A DNA stretch of 20,746 nt, taken from contig DUGS01000138.1 of assembly GCA_013331265.1 (NCBI GenBank), positions 1-20,746 on the forward strand, given 5' to 3'. The DNA is from Methanosarcina sp. GTDB taxonomy: Archaea > Halobacteriota > Methanosarcinia > Methanosarcinales > Methanosarcinaceae. Within the stretch, counting starts at the first letter, position 1; each line of letters starts with the position of its first letter. The notes beneath the pieces are model-generated. The model was not told the DNA's origin. It saw nothing but the letters and a program-made list of their open reading frames with translations, and did not search any database. The position numbers and the translations under genes were made by a program. This document shows, piece by piece, positions 13,163 through 20,746 of the stretch.

Positions 13163-15112
13163 TTAAGAAGTCCTTCCCCTCAGTACACTTTCCTGCGGTT
13201 GGGCTTTTAACCTGTATCTCTGGACTTCATTGGCAATTTTTTCTCCGGAAAGGGTCGTCAAGATAACGGATTTTATGTTTTTGCTGATATATTCTATCAA
13301 AGAATTCAGCCTCTGGAAATCCAGAAATGTCAACTCGTCAAGTATGATTACCGGATAAAATTCCATTACTCTGTATGTGATATACCCGCTCAGCATTAAG
13401 ACCAGCCCTACAACTTCAAGTTCCGAAGTGCTGAGAGTTTTTATCGACTCCCTGTCAAAATATCCTTTGCCGTCCCCGGAGGTTCTGCTCACTTTCAGTT
13501 CGAAGTCCGGGTCAAGGATAATTGAATCAACGTTTTTGAACCTCAGTTGAGCGTATACCTCTTTGAGGATCATATTGAAGTTTTTCCTGATGTTTTCTTC
13601 CTGGCTGCGGATTTCCTGGCGAAGTGTGATGATCCGTTCTTCTGCGGACTCAAGTTCTTTTGATATTTTGTCCAGTCCTTCCCGGAACTTCAGGTTTGTC
13701 TGGAGTTTTTTTTCTATGCTGCTGATTTCGGTCTCAAGTCTCCCGATCGCCTGGTTCACCGAAGAGAACTGCTTTGTGACTTCAGAGAACCTTGTCTCCA
13801 TTTTACTTTCAAGTTCCAGAACAAGGCTTTCGAGTCTTTCTTTTTTTTCTTCAGCTGCCTCCAGCTGGGTCGTGGTTTGTGCAAGCCTCGTTTTCAAAGA
13901 CGCAAGTTCAAGGTGTGTCGAGGATATGCCCTGTTTGTATTCCCGGATATCGTTGTCAATCCTCTTGAGTTTTTCTTCTTCTTCCTTAAGCTCGGATATT
14001 TTGAGTTCTATCTGGTGGATGTTTTTTAACTGTTCTTTCCTGAGGTTGATCAGCTGGGTTCTGTGTTTATCCATGGCTGATTTTAGAGAGGTCTGCCCAC
14101 AAAGAGGACAGGTAATGGTCTCCTCCAAAAATGCTCTTTCAATTATGGAACCGGATGTTTCTTCTGAATCCATAATGAAGCCGGAAGAAGAATTCAATTG
14201 TTTTTCGATCTCATCGATGAAATGATAGAGTGTGTCAATCTGGGAGCGAGACTGATTTTTTTTTTCATTTAAAGCTGCAATCGAACTGCTGATTAAGCCG
14301 TAAGACCCTTGTTTTTCCATTTTTGCAGCATCAATTTTTTGGGAATAATTCTCTGACTCGCGCTCCAGCAATGATATCCGGGGTTTTATGGAAGAAATGG
14401 AGGCTTCGAGGCGGGATATCAAGCCCATGGTTTCCCCGATAAGCTGGGTTGTGTGTTCGTACTCCTTGCTGATATTATCCTTTGCTTGCAGTTCTTTTTG
14501 TTTTTCTTTTATTTCCAGGTGCCTGGCTTTGAGAGCTTCAATTTCTGCATTTTTTGCCTCAAACGCGTTCTGGAGCTGAGAAGTACCTGTTAGCTTTCTT
14601 TCCAGATCTTCTTTTTCCGTGAGCAGTTTTCTTTTTTGCTCTTCCAGCTGATTCAGCTCTGCCCTGAGCAGGTCTATATTTGTATATTCAAGGAGTATTT
14701 GCTTCATGTTCTGCCCGGCACGGACAGCTACAAGGACCTCGTTGTTGTTTCCTCCAATTGCAAACCTGCGGACAAGAGGTTCCAGCTTTTCGTCGAGGAT
14801 CCGGTCTCCTGTTATTTGCACGCCTTTAGGAATGCGAGATATCTCTTTCTTAAAAGTCCTGCCTTTCGCATCTTTTATTTCAACAAAACCATAATTGCTG
14901 CCCGAATGAAGAATATGGCTATAGTCTCTACTCTTTCCAACTGACACAACTGACAAAAGAAATGCGCGCAAAAGGGAGGTTTTTCCTGATGCGTTCGGAG
15001 CTTCAATTACATTAAGTCCTTCTTTTATGCTTAAGCATATACTGGTAAGCCCTCCGATGTTATGGGCAGTAATCTCAAAATTCTGTAAATCGGCTTTCAT
15101 GGGTTCTCGCAT
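13163..15112 (-). CDS. Archaeal SMC/Rad50-like ATPase with zinc hook
   Basis: 649-aa ATPase of the SMC/Rad50/RecN type. The N-terminal half-domain begins with ITAHNIGGLTSICLSIKEGLNVIEAPNASGKTS; Walker A is APNASGKTS at 38-46. Two long coiled coils (about 165-320 and 350-545) flank a zinc hook CPLCG at 335-339. The C-terminal half-domain carries a signature-like LSTSELE near 559 and Walker B VIILDELTFLD near 587-597. Much shorter than true SMC (about 1100-1200), so it belongs to the short archaeal SMC-related proteins. Partners are the RdfA-like and winged-helix genes. Met5 is an alternative start. Likely binds DNA and shapes the chromosome or regulates genes; which is not shown by sequence. 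Confidence 0.88.
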   Translation of the reverse strand: MREPMKADLQNFEITAHNIGGLTSICLSIKEGLNVIEAPNASGKTSLLRAFLLSVVSVGKSRDYSHILHSGSNYGFVEIKDAKGRTFKKEISRIPKGVQITGDRILDEKLEPLVRRFAIGGNNNEVLVAVRAGQNMKQILLEYTNIDLLRAELNQLEEQKRKLLTEKEDLERKLTGTSQLQNAFEAKNAEIEALKARHLEIKEKQKELQAKDNISKEYEHTTQLIGETMGLISRLEASISSIKPRISLLERESENYSQKIDAAKMEKQGSYGLISSSIAALNEKKNQSRSQIDTLYHFIDEIEKQLNSSSGFIMDSEETSGSIIERAFLEETITCPLCGQTSLKSAMDKHRTQLINLRKEQLKNIHQIELKISELKEEEEKLKRIDNDIREYKQGISSTHLELASLKTRLAQTTTQLEAAEEKKERLESLVLELESKMETRFSEVTKQFSSVNQAIGRLETEISSIEKKLQTNLKFREGLDKISKELESAEERIITLRQEIRSQEENIRKNFNMILKEVYAQLRFKNVDSIILDPDFELKVSRTSGDGKGYFDRESIKTLSTSELEVVGLVLMLSGYITYRVMEFYPVIILDELTFLDFQRLNSLIEYISKNIKSVILTTLSGEKIANEVQRYRLKAQPQESVLRGRTS

Positions 15113-15172
15113 TTCTCATATCGCATCTCTCATGTTGTATCTTGCTTCTTCGGCTTTTATTACTGAATTCAA

Positions 15173-15184
15173 CTAATATAAATA
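15173..15184 (-). promoter_or_regulatory. TATA element of the SMC-like operon
   Basis: On the minus strand the complement of 15173-15184 reads TATTTATATTAG, a good archaeal TATA box about 60 bases upstream of the 15112 start, predicting transcription from about 15148. Confidence 0.4.
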
Positions 15185-15417
15185 GTATACACTACCTGTA
15201 TATTTATTCAGTATATATCCCTCGGCTATTACCATCCCAAGCCTCTAATTTTTTGTAGCTTGTTATTCTCCTACTTTAATTCTCCCATCTTTTTTATATA
15301 GTTTTCTCCCTTCCCTTTATGATCTGGACCTCTTCGTTGGAAAATTGGATTTGTTTTCTATTTTTTCTCATGAAGGGCCGGAAAAATTATTGTTCTGTTA
15401 AGTTTATAGAATATACT

Positions 15418-15463
15418 ATATACTTTTACGTAAATAGGACACCATATACTTTTAAGTAAATAT
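15418..15463 (+). promoter_or_regulatory. Direct 20-bp repeat at the promoter and start of the AAA ATPase gene
   Basis: ATATACTTTTACGTAAATAG (15418-15437) and ATATACTTTTAAGTAAATAT (15444-15463) match at 18 of 20 positions and are spaced 26 bases centre to centre. The first includes the palindrome TTTACGTAAA; the second runs into the ATG at 15462. A TATA-like CTATATAC at 15416-15423 overlaps the first copy and predicts a leader of fewer than 20 bases. No ribosome site precedes the ATG. Binding of a protein here would block both transcription and initiation. Confidence 0.5.
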
Positions 15464-16553
15464 GATAGATGTAAATGAAATAGTGTCATGTCAAAAGTTT
15501 CCTGAAACAAAGCCTGCCACCAGCAGATATGTGTTTTCGGCATGGAGGGATGAAAGTGTGCCGGTAAATGCGAGAATAAAATATCAATTAGAAGAGGAAA
15601 TAAAAGAAGAATTTAAGGATTATTCCCAGGCTCTTGATGAATATTGCAGGGATCTGGGCTGGGACAGCAAAAAGCTGAAGCTTTTGTTAACTGATAATGG
15701 AATTGTGGACGATGGCCTCTACCTTGAAGGTCTTAACGGCAGCTTAATCGACAATATAGCCCTGTTTCTGTCACTCCCGGAATCATCAATTTTTACAATC
15801 TGTGCCCCAGCAGGTATGGGTAAAACCAGTGTAAGGGATTTTACAGTCAGGGTCCTGAATTCCAGCAATGACTTTTACATTTCGCCAATAAATAATCCGG
15901 GAACAACTCCCCTCTGCCTCCTTAAAATGATTTTGAAAGACCTTAATTCGACTGATGAGGCTCCTCGTACTCTGGACCTTGTCTGGAACAGGCTTGCTGC
16001 AAGGCTCCTTGAGTTAAGGGAGGCCGGAATTACCACGGTTGTCTGGATAGATAAGGCTGAAAAACTTGACAGCACCAGTCTCCTTATCCTTCGTTCCCTT
16101 GCGGATGTCAGGATCCTTGCAGGGGAAAAGGCCTGTAAGGTCATTTTGACAGGGCGCATTCCCTTAAAGAAAAAGGTAAAAAGACTCTTTGAACAAAGCC
16201 CGGATAATCCTGAAGCAGATGATGCCTGCCGCAGGTTTTTTAATTTCGAACTGGAAAAGTGGAATGCTGATGATATTTCAAGCTGGTGGGCACTTTTATC
16301 GGAATCCTGTTCCATAGCCGAGAATGTCACGAATCCATTTTCAGGGAACACGGCAGAAATAGTGCTGGAATTTAGCGGAGGTACACCCCGTTCAATTGTG
16401 AAGTTGACCCGCTTGCTTCTCCTTAAAAAAGCATTCAGGCATCATGGAAAGAGAGTGGAAAAAGGAACTGAAGAGGAAGAGGAAAAGAAAATTCGGGTAA
16501 GTGGGAAAGAAGCCTTAGAAATATTTAATAATAGTTTGTATCGGAGTGTGTAA
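15462..16553 (+). CDS. AAA ATPase (Orc1/Cdc6- or TniB/ExeA-like) with altered Walker B
   Basis: 363-aa P-loop ATPase of the AAA group. Walker A is APAGMGKT at 115-122; the Walker B strand TTVVWIDKAEKLDS (about 191-204) has Asp197 followed by Lys, where the catalytic Glu is expected; sensor 1 is KVILTGRI at about 226-233; sensor 2 is probably GGTPRSIVKLTRLLLL. About 95 residues precede the ATPase core and a Glu/Lys-rich tail follows. The order resembles Orc1/Cdc6 and ExeA/TniB proteins, but no C-terminal winged helix is seen. ATG 15462 has no ribosome site and may be leaderless. It is divergent from the SMC-like operon and followed by a small gene. Role unknown. Confidence 0.8.
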   Translation: MIDVNEIVSCQKFPETKPATSRYVFSAWRDESVPVNARIKYQLEEEIKEEFKDYSQALDEYCRDLGWDSKKLKLLLTDNGIVDDGLYLEGLNGSLIDNIALFLSLPESSIFTICAPAGMGKTSVRDFTVRVLNSSNDFYISPINNPGTTPLCLLKMILKDLNSTDEAPRTLDLVWNRLAARLLELREAGITTVVWIDKAEKLDSTSLLILRSLADVRILAGEKACKVILTGRIPLKKKVKRLFEQSPDNPEADDACRRFFNFELEKWNADDISSWWALLSESCSIAENVTNPFSGNTAEIVLEFSGGTPRSIVKLTRLLLLKKAFRHHGKRVEKGTEEEEEKKIRVSGKEALEIFNNSLYRSV

Positions 16554-16556
16554 TGC

Positions 16557-16970
16557 ATGGATAAAAGGGAAAGTGCATCTGAAAAATTAAGAAGGCTACT
16601 GGAGGAACAAAAAAACAGGCAGGAAACTTTAACTGTAGGGGCTTCCCCTGTTCCTTGCTCCGAATCGACGAGTATCCCCAGCTCCTGTTCTGCCGGAGCT
16701 TCCACCGCAGAATATGACGGGGACTTGATTGAAAAAGCAATTGATGAGGCGTTGAAAAACCCCCGGATAGGGGCCTGGTCCCCCAGGTCAGCAATGATCC
16801 TCAATTACATAAAGTTCACCCGCCCGATGGGAAAGGGTTCCCTGAGTTCCGAAATTGATGAAATCCTCACCAGTGGACTGATTTCAAGGTATCCCGAACT
16901 CCATAAGGCAATCGAGAAGGTCATGGGTGAAAAACAAGTAGAGATCCCTACGAAAAAAGGAAAAAAGTAA
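16557..16970 (+). CDS. Hypothetical 137-aa partner of the AAA ATPase
   Basis: Starts three bases after the stop of the ATPase gene, so both are surely translated from one message. The N-terminal 25 residues form a charged helix (EKLRRLLEEQKNRQE), then a Ser/Pro/Ala/Cys-rich linker to about residue 50, then a compact helical domain of about 75 residues (LIEKAIDEALKNPRIGAWSP, AMILNYIKFTRPMGKGS, SSEIDEILTSGLISRYPELHKAIEKVM) and a Lys-rich tail. No family recognised. The conserved-looking second domain may bind the ATPase. Confidence 0.75.
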   Translation: MDKRESASEKLRRLLEEQKNRQETLTVGASPVPCSESTSIPSSCSAGASTAEYDGDLIEKAIDEALKNPRIGAWSPRSAMILNYIKFTRPMGKGSLSSEIDEILTSGLISRYPELHKAIEKVMGEKQVEIPTKKGKK

Positions 16971-17220
16971 AGGAAGGCTTGAGCCAGGTCTTGCTGCTGT
17001 TTTTCCTTTATTATGCTCTTATTCCCATCGTCTAAGCGTCATAGAACTCAGCCCATGAAAGTTCCGTGAACGAAAGAACCTTTGATCTCAGCTTCGTGCC
17101 CTTTTATCTATATTGCTTCCTGCTTTCTGCACTTGATGAAGAGGATAGGCTCTCAGGCAAAATTCGAAAATTTCAAAAACAAGTCTAATTTACATCTAAT
17201 TTGATTATATTAAAAAAATA

Positions 17221-17556
17221 GCAGGTAGTTCGAATTTGGGAGGTAACTGCTGGACAACGCCTGATAGAGGTGGTTTTACCAGGATCTTCGAGGATACCGA
17301 TGGCGATGGAATCTGTGACACTCCGTATTTAATAGGGGATTCCAATTCTGATGAGCTTGCACTTATTTACAGCCCGACAGTTGATTCGCTCCGCCAGAAA
17401 AAAGTGATCACTCCCGAAACAGTTGGGAATGTTAGCAAATCAAAAGGAGCCAGTTTGGAGGAGAAAGATGTGGTGACATCCCCGTTAGGATTTGTGTATC
17501 CTGCTGGCATTTTGTGGATCGCCATCCAGACCTTGGGCAGAAAAGGAGAAAAATGA
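17221..17556 (+). pseudogene. Fragment of a NosD-like surface protein
   Basis: The frame is open without a sensible start; it reads GSSNLGGNCWTTPDRGGF, then EDTDGDGICDTPYLIGDS, a hallmark of the end of NosD/parallel beta-helix repeats in methanogen surface proteins (GGNYW, D-x-DGDGI-D-PY). A linker and a C-terminal hydrophobic stretch PLGFVYPAGILWIAIQTLG followed by RKGEK suggest a membrane anchor. The large N-terminal part is missing, so this is a truncated remnant, ended by TGA. Confidence 0.6.
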
Positions 17557-17856
17557 AAAATACGACCTAATGCTATCAATTAAAAACATAAGGGAAAAAG
17601 ATTATACTTTTTCAGGGTCCACGTTCTCTCTTTTTTCCTTCTTTTTTATCTGTCAGCATCAGTTTGATTTTTTTATAATGAGAAACGTCATCAAACAGGC
17701 TGTTGATAGATATTTTTAGGGTCCTCTTAAACTCACTATTTAACTGGAACTTATTTCCATTTTTTCTGCTAATTAAGCTAGATAATAGTTTCCCCAAAAA
17801 AAGTACACCTTATTTTTGATTTAAAATCTAATTTAAATCTTAAAAGATAGTAAATT
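17557..17856. other. Non-coding, decayed DNA
   Basis: A+T-rich stretch between two gene remnants. Short open frames exist on both strands but lack ribosome sites and family features. Nothing supportable was found. Confidence 0.4.
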
Positions 17857-18087
17857 TTATTGAAGAGGACGTACAATCCTCCTCGGGCGATATATTATGA
17901 AATCTTGAACGAATTATGCCCTAAGAGAAAAAACGGATCAAGAGGCATTATAATTGATAGTACAGACATAAACCTTAACCTGAACTTTCATGCAAAAAAG
18001 ATTACCAAAGAAAACCTGGAAAACAAAGAATACAAATAGGGCCACTCAACTCACAGAGGATTTCTGTCCAAAAGTACTGTTCTTTAG
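17857..18087 (+). pseudogene. Transposase fragment
   Basis: One frame reads YNPPRAIYYEILNELCPKR, GIIIDSTDINLNLNFHAKK, then ENLENKEYK, an in-frame TAG at 18037-18039, and GHSTHRGFLSKS. IDST is a DDE-type catalytic Asp context and the K-W/stop-G-H-S-x-x-x-G-F stretch is typical of IS4-like transposases in methanogens, where Trp is usual at the TAG position. Both ends are missing. TAG could encode pyrrolysine in this lineage, but with no start and no conserved remainder it is best taken as decay. Confidence 0.65.
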
Positions 18088-18097
18088 CTGTACTTTT
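18070..18097. repeat. Inverted repeat at the end of the transposase fragment
   Basis: AAAAGTAC at 18070-18077 is exactly complementary to GTACTTTT at 18090-18097, with a 12-base loop. It may be a remnant end or terminator of the IS that left the fragment. Confidence 0.4.
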
Positions 18098-18249
18098 AGT
18101 GGGGATAACTGTGAATTACGGAATTAACGGAAGGAAGGAATTAAAAGCCTTCTCTGAATAAATAATTAAAAAGCGGGCCAATATTTTATAAAGTGTGTGT
18201 TTTCCATGCACTTTTTTACATTTTAATGCTTTACTAATAAAGTGCCGAA

Positions 18250-18333
18250 ATGTATAAATACAACAAAAGAGTAGTTGAATTATCAATTGTTGAGAAATCA
18301 ATTATAATATTTCGTATAATTGAAAAATCAATT
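18250..18333 (+). promoter_or_regulatory. marR promoter and candidate operator
   Basis: TGTATAAATAC at 18251-18261, preceded by CGAAA, is one of the best archaeal TATA boxes in the window; transcription is expected near 18285. Immediately downstream, TTGAGAAATCAATT (18290-18303) and TTGAAAAATCAATT (18320-18333) are direct repeats 30 bases apart, and CAATTATA (18299-18306) and TATAATTG (18315-18322) form a perfect 8-bp inverted repeat. This is a plausible operator for autoregulation. Confidence 0.5.
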
Positions 18334-18334
18334 T

Positions 18335-18922
18335 ATGTATGATAACTCGTTATATTCTGAAAATCACAGACCATTTTCCGGGCAAAGGTCGGGCAAGGGC
18401 CCGTTAAGGTCCAGTAAAGTCCGGCAAAAAGGGATGATTAAAAAAATGGATGAGGAAACACTGAGTAAGATAATCCTTCTATCAACAGAAAGAGACACTC
18501 TCGATAACCTGATTTTTGAGCAGACCTTTCAGAAAAAAATTGCAGGTAAGTTTAAGGAGCTGAGCAAGAACCAGCCCATGGTAATCAAAATTATAGGAAT
18601 AGAAGGAGAAATTATGCCTTCTACTCTTGGAAAGTACACAGGAATGGAAAAAAGCAGCCTGACGAGGATGGTTGATGACCTTGAAAAAAAAGGAATCGTA
18701 TTCCGGAAAACTGACCCTGGGGACAGAAGAAAGGTGCTTGTTTCCCTTACTGAAAAGGGGCTTGAATATTACAATCGCTTGAGCCAAATAACTACCGAAA
18801 TGGCTGATGAAATCCTTCGGTTTGTTGATGATACAGATGTCGAGAATTTTATGAATAGCCTTGAAACCATGGTAAAAATCCTGCGAAAAATAGACGCCAG
18901 CCGGTCAGCCGGAACAAGGTGA
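18335..18922 (+). CDS. MarR-family transcriptional regulator
   Basis: 195-aa winged-helix regulator. After about 40 low-complexity residues comes a typical MarR domain: dimer helix ERDTLDNLIFEQTFQKKIAGKFK, helix MPSTLGKYTGM, recognition helix EKSSLTRMVDDLEKKGIV, the wing FRKTDPGDRRKVLVSLTEKG with the conserved D-x-R, and C-terminal dimer helices. The start is uncertain: ATG 18335 is taken, TTG 18320 lies in the operator-like repeat, and ATG 18434 would begin right before the conserved domain. It is followed by a TrmB-like gene 116 bases away on the same strand; the ligand and targets are unknown. Confidence 0.85.
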   Translation: MYDNSLYSENHRPFSGQRSGKGPLRSSKVRQKGMIKKMDEETLSKIILLSTERDTLDNLIFEQTFQKKIAGKFKELSKNQPMVIKIIGIEGEIMPSTLGKYTGMEKSSLTRMVDDLEKKGIVFRKTDPGDRRKVLVSLTEKGLEYYNRLSQITTEMADEILRFVDDTDVENFMNSLETMVKILRKIDASRSAGTR

Positions 18923-19038
18923 CTGCATCCAGGAATGGAGAATTTTAGATATATCAAATTCTTGAGAGAAAGGAACCGTTAGATAATGAAGACTGCCAAA
19001 TAGAGCAGCTCAACACGTGAAAGATGGAGGAAACTTGA

Positions 19039-19398
19039 ATGACTTTAAATCTTATTGAGAACCTTCAGAAACTGGGTTTTACTGGCAACGAGGCCAAGAT
19101 CTATGCATCACTTGTCTGCCTGATGCAGGCAAAAGCCAGCGAAATTGCCGAAAATACGGGAGTTCCGAGGTCCAAGATCTATGGAACTCTCAGACGGATG
19201 GAGAAAAAAGGCTATGTCAGGATAATTGAAGGCGAACCAACACTTTTTTGCTGTGTCCATCCAGAAGAGCTTATTTTAAGGATAAAATCAGATTTTATGT
19301 TCTTTTTAAGTGAAACTGCCAGCGAATTAAATTCCCTGACCCCTGGAAGCAGTAACTTTGCTTCCGAAAGTTTTTATGGAGATAGGATTAAAGTCTGA
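19039..19398 (+). CDS. Short TrmB-family regulator
   Basis: 119 aa. The N-terminal 75 residues are a TrmB-type winged helix: LIENLQKLGFTGNEAKIYASL, then KASEIAENTGVPRSKIYGTLRRMEKKGYVRIIEGEPTLF and the typical HPEELI that follows it. Full TrmB proteins have a C-terminal sugar-binding domain of over 150 residues; here only about 40 residues remain, so it is a DNA-binding-only form. TGGAGG stands eight bases before ATG 19039. It lies between the MarR gene and the membrane protein gene and could regulate either. Confidence 0.85.
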   Translation: MTLNLIENLQKLGFTGNEAKIYASLVCLMQAKASEIAENTGVPRSKIYGTLRRMEKKGYVRIIEGEPTLFCCVHPEELILRIKSDFMFFLSETASELNSLTPGSSNFASESFYGDRIKV

Positions 19399-19435
19399 AA
19401 GGAAAAGAAAGAAGGAAGAGAAAAGAGAAAGAAGA

Positions 19436-19453
19436 GAAAAAAGCTCTTTTTTC
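19436..19453 (+). terminator. Terminator-like hairpin after the TrmB-like gene
   Basis: GAAAAAAG (19436-19443) pairs with CTTTTTTC (19446-19453) across two bases, giving a 7-bp usable stem whose 3' arm is itself a T-run. It lies 38 bases after the gene stop in A-rich DNA. Confidence 0.45.
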
Positions 19454-19480
19454 CGGTCAATGCAGAACAAATTTTTAATT

Positions 19481-19490
19481 TCGTATATAG
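19481..19490 (+). promoter_or_regulatory. Candidate TATA box for the AI-2E-type gene
   Basis: TCGTATATAG fits an archaeal TATA box and predicts transcription near 19512, a leader of about 85 bases. TTATTTATAA at 19515-19524 is a second candidate. Confidence 0.3.
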
Positions 19491-19596
19491 ATATTTACGG
19501 ACTTAAAGGAACTATTATTTATAATTTCAGGTAACTATCTAGATACTAAAAATTTTAAATCAATAGTAACCAGTCGAAATTTAAAGGTAGGAACTC

Positions 19597-20649
19597 ATGC
19601 CTCTCAGTACTAACAAAAACATATGGCAGTTTCTGACATTGACAACTATACTTTTCATATTATTGATTGCAATACTTTTCTATTTTGAGGACATTTTCAT
19701 AGTTCTTATTGCGGGAGCAATCCTGATCCTGATTGCGGAAAAATCGAGAGAGATATTCAACAGGTGCATGGACAGGTTTCCGAACTGCAATAGAAAAGCA
19801 GTGGGTTTAATCCTGCTTACAGGTGCAGGGCTTGCTTTCCTTTTACTTCTTAGCAGCCAGGTCCAGGGCCTCGGAGTCTTTATAAGGGATTTCAGTAACA
19901 TACAGAAGGACTACGCAAGTGGAGCTGCAGCCCTTTTTTCCGAACATGAGTCCGACCTCTCAAAACTTGCGGATTCCGGTGTAATTAAACCCGAGGACCT
20001 GCAAAAGATAGGAAATACAATCTTTTCAGGGATTACAAATCTGGTTTCGATGGTTTCTTATTATTTTTTTACCGGAGTGCTGGTAATTCCTCTCATGTTT
20101 GGTATGTACTTCAAGTACTATAATAGAATAGGAGACTACATTCAGGCTTACGCTCCTCCTGAACACGCGGATGGAATTTTCAGGGCTCTAAAAAGTATAG
20201 GCCGTGAACTGGAGGATTTCTTCATTGCTAAACTGCTTGAGTCGGCCATTGTAGGTCTGATTTGCTGTATAGGATTTTCTCTGGCAGGCCTTGATGGGTG
20301 GCTTTTTTTGGGTATTCTCGCAGGTTTTCTAAATATCATCCCTTATATTGGCCCTATTCTGGGGGCAATCCCTCCGGTTATTGTGGGCTATATCGACAGT
20401 CCGATGACAGCTCTCTTTGCAGTAATAACTGTCATTATTTCCCAGGTTATCGATAACCTTTACCTTATTCCTTTCATGATATCGGAAAAAGTGAATATTA
20501 GCCCGCTCTTAAGTGTAATCCTGACTCTTGCCGCATCCAAGCTCTTAGGCCCTCTCGGGATGGTACTCGCAATCCCTATATATATAATATACAAAATAAT
20601 TATAAAAGAGTCATATAGAGAACTAATTAATATATATGACAAAGATTAA
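19597..20649 (+). CDS. AI-2E/PerM-family membrane transporter
   Basis: 350-aa integral membrane protein of the AI-2E transporter family (formerly UPF0118, includes YdgG/TqsA and PerM). Family order: two N-terminal helices (FLTLTTILFILLIAILFYF, IFIVLIAGAILILIAEKS), one near 68-85, a soluble region with FIRDFSNIQ and SDLSKLADSG, then helices at about 155-180, 210-235 and the conserved GFLNIIPYIGPILGAIPPVIVGY, ending SQVIDNLYLIPFMISEKVNISPLLSVI and a last hydrophobic hairpin. Family members export small or charged molecules or act in cation/proton exchange; the substrate here is unknown. AAAGGTAGG precedes ATG 19597. Ends in TAA. Confidence 0.92.
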   Translation: MPLSTNKNIWQFLTLTTILFILLIAILFYFEDIFIVLIAGAILILIAEKSREIFNRCMDRFPNCNRKAVGLILLTGAGLAFLLLLSSQVQGLGVFIRDFSNIQKDYASGAAALFSEHESDLSKLADSGVIKPEDLQKIGNTIFSGITNLVSMVSYYFFTGVLVIPLMFGMYFKYYNRIGDYIQAYAPPEHADGIFRALKSIGRELEDFFIAKLLESAIVGLICCIGFSLAGLDGWLFLGILAGFLNIIPYIGPILGAIPPVIVGYIDSPMTALFAVITVIISQVIDNLYLIPFMISEKVNISPLLSVILTLAASKLLGPLGMVLAIPIYIIYKIIIKESYRELINIYDKD

Positions 20650-20746
20650 TTCACTATTATGCCCTAAAAATTACCAGTCATTCTAAAATAAAGGCTTTAC
20701 GGACATAGAATTCTGGATGAAGAGTCATTTTTCTCACATAACAGTG

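Noticed and set aside
13563..14225. 220-aa open frame on the plus strand inside the SMC-like gene
   Set aside because: Ser-rich shadow of the coiled-coil coding strand; no ribosome site or family features.
16968..17010. TAAAGGAA/TTCCTTTA as a terminator after the 137-aa gene
   Set aside because: The loop is 27 bases and overlaps the stop codon; too weak to call.
18037..18039. TAG as a pyrrolysine codon in a functional transposase
   Set aside because: The fragment lacks both ends and reaches two more TAG codons and a TAA soon after; Trp-to-stop decay is simpler.
1..20746. tRNA or rRNA genes
   Set aside because: No cloverleaf with a recognisable TTC-containing arm and no rRNA-like sequence were found by eye.

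Overview
The window is archaeal and most likely from a gas-vesicle-forming Methanosarcina or close relative. Evidence: a complete archaeal gas vesicle (gvp) set, A+T-rich TATA/BRE-like promoters, TTG and GTG starts behind strong GGAGG sites, Methanosarcina-style regulators (PadR, MarR, TrmB), a haloarchaeal-type RdfA/SMC-like gene pair, and no TAG stop in any intact main gene (expected where TAG encodes pyrrolysine). Species is inferred, not proven.

Left edge to 2176: a mostly non-coding, partly decayed stretch, a small unknown beta-rich protein (minus strand), and a PadR-type regulator reading away from gvpA. The PadR-gvpA gap of about 640 bases holds two promoters with palindromes, a block of consecutive hairpins, a 6-codon ORF with its own ribosome site, and two further hairpins just before gvpA.

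2177 to 11880: the gas vesicle locus, all on the plus strand: gvpA, gvpN, gvpO, an unknown 282-aa protein, gvpF, gvpG, an unknown basic 201-aa protein, gvpJ, two small charged proteins, gvpH, gvpK, gvpL, gvpM and a second long Hsp20-like protein. GvpA builds the shell, N is an AAA+ ATPase, and F/G/J/K/L/M are the accessory set needed for nucleation. Several members are elaborated: GvpJ carries a C-terminal zinc ribbon, GvpM a C-terminal PH/GRAM-like domain, GvpH fifteen 9-residue repeats, and a 78-residue protein is made of three 20-residue Trp repeats. A likely 115-bp MITE sits between the small proteins and gvpH. A hairpin plus T-run after 11941 probably ends the locus.

15112 down to 12009 (minus strand): a three-gene operon of an SMC/Rad50-like ATPase with a zinc hook, an RdfA-like protein (a rod-shape determinant family of haloarchaea) and a winged-helix protein. 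Divergent from it is an AAA ATPase (15462) with an odd Walker B, followed by a small unknown partner. The shared promoter region has a 20-bp direct repeat that reaches the ATPase start codon.

16971 to the end: decayed DNA (a NosD-like surface protein fragment and a transposase fragment), then a MarR regulator with repeats in its leader, a short TrmB-like regulator, and an AI-2E/PerM-family membrane protein.
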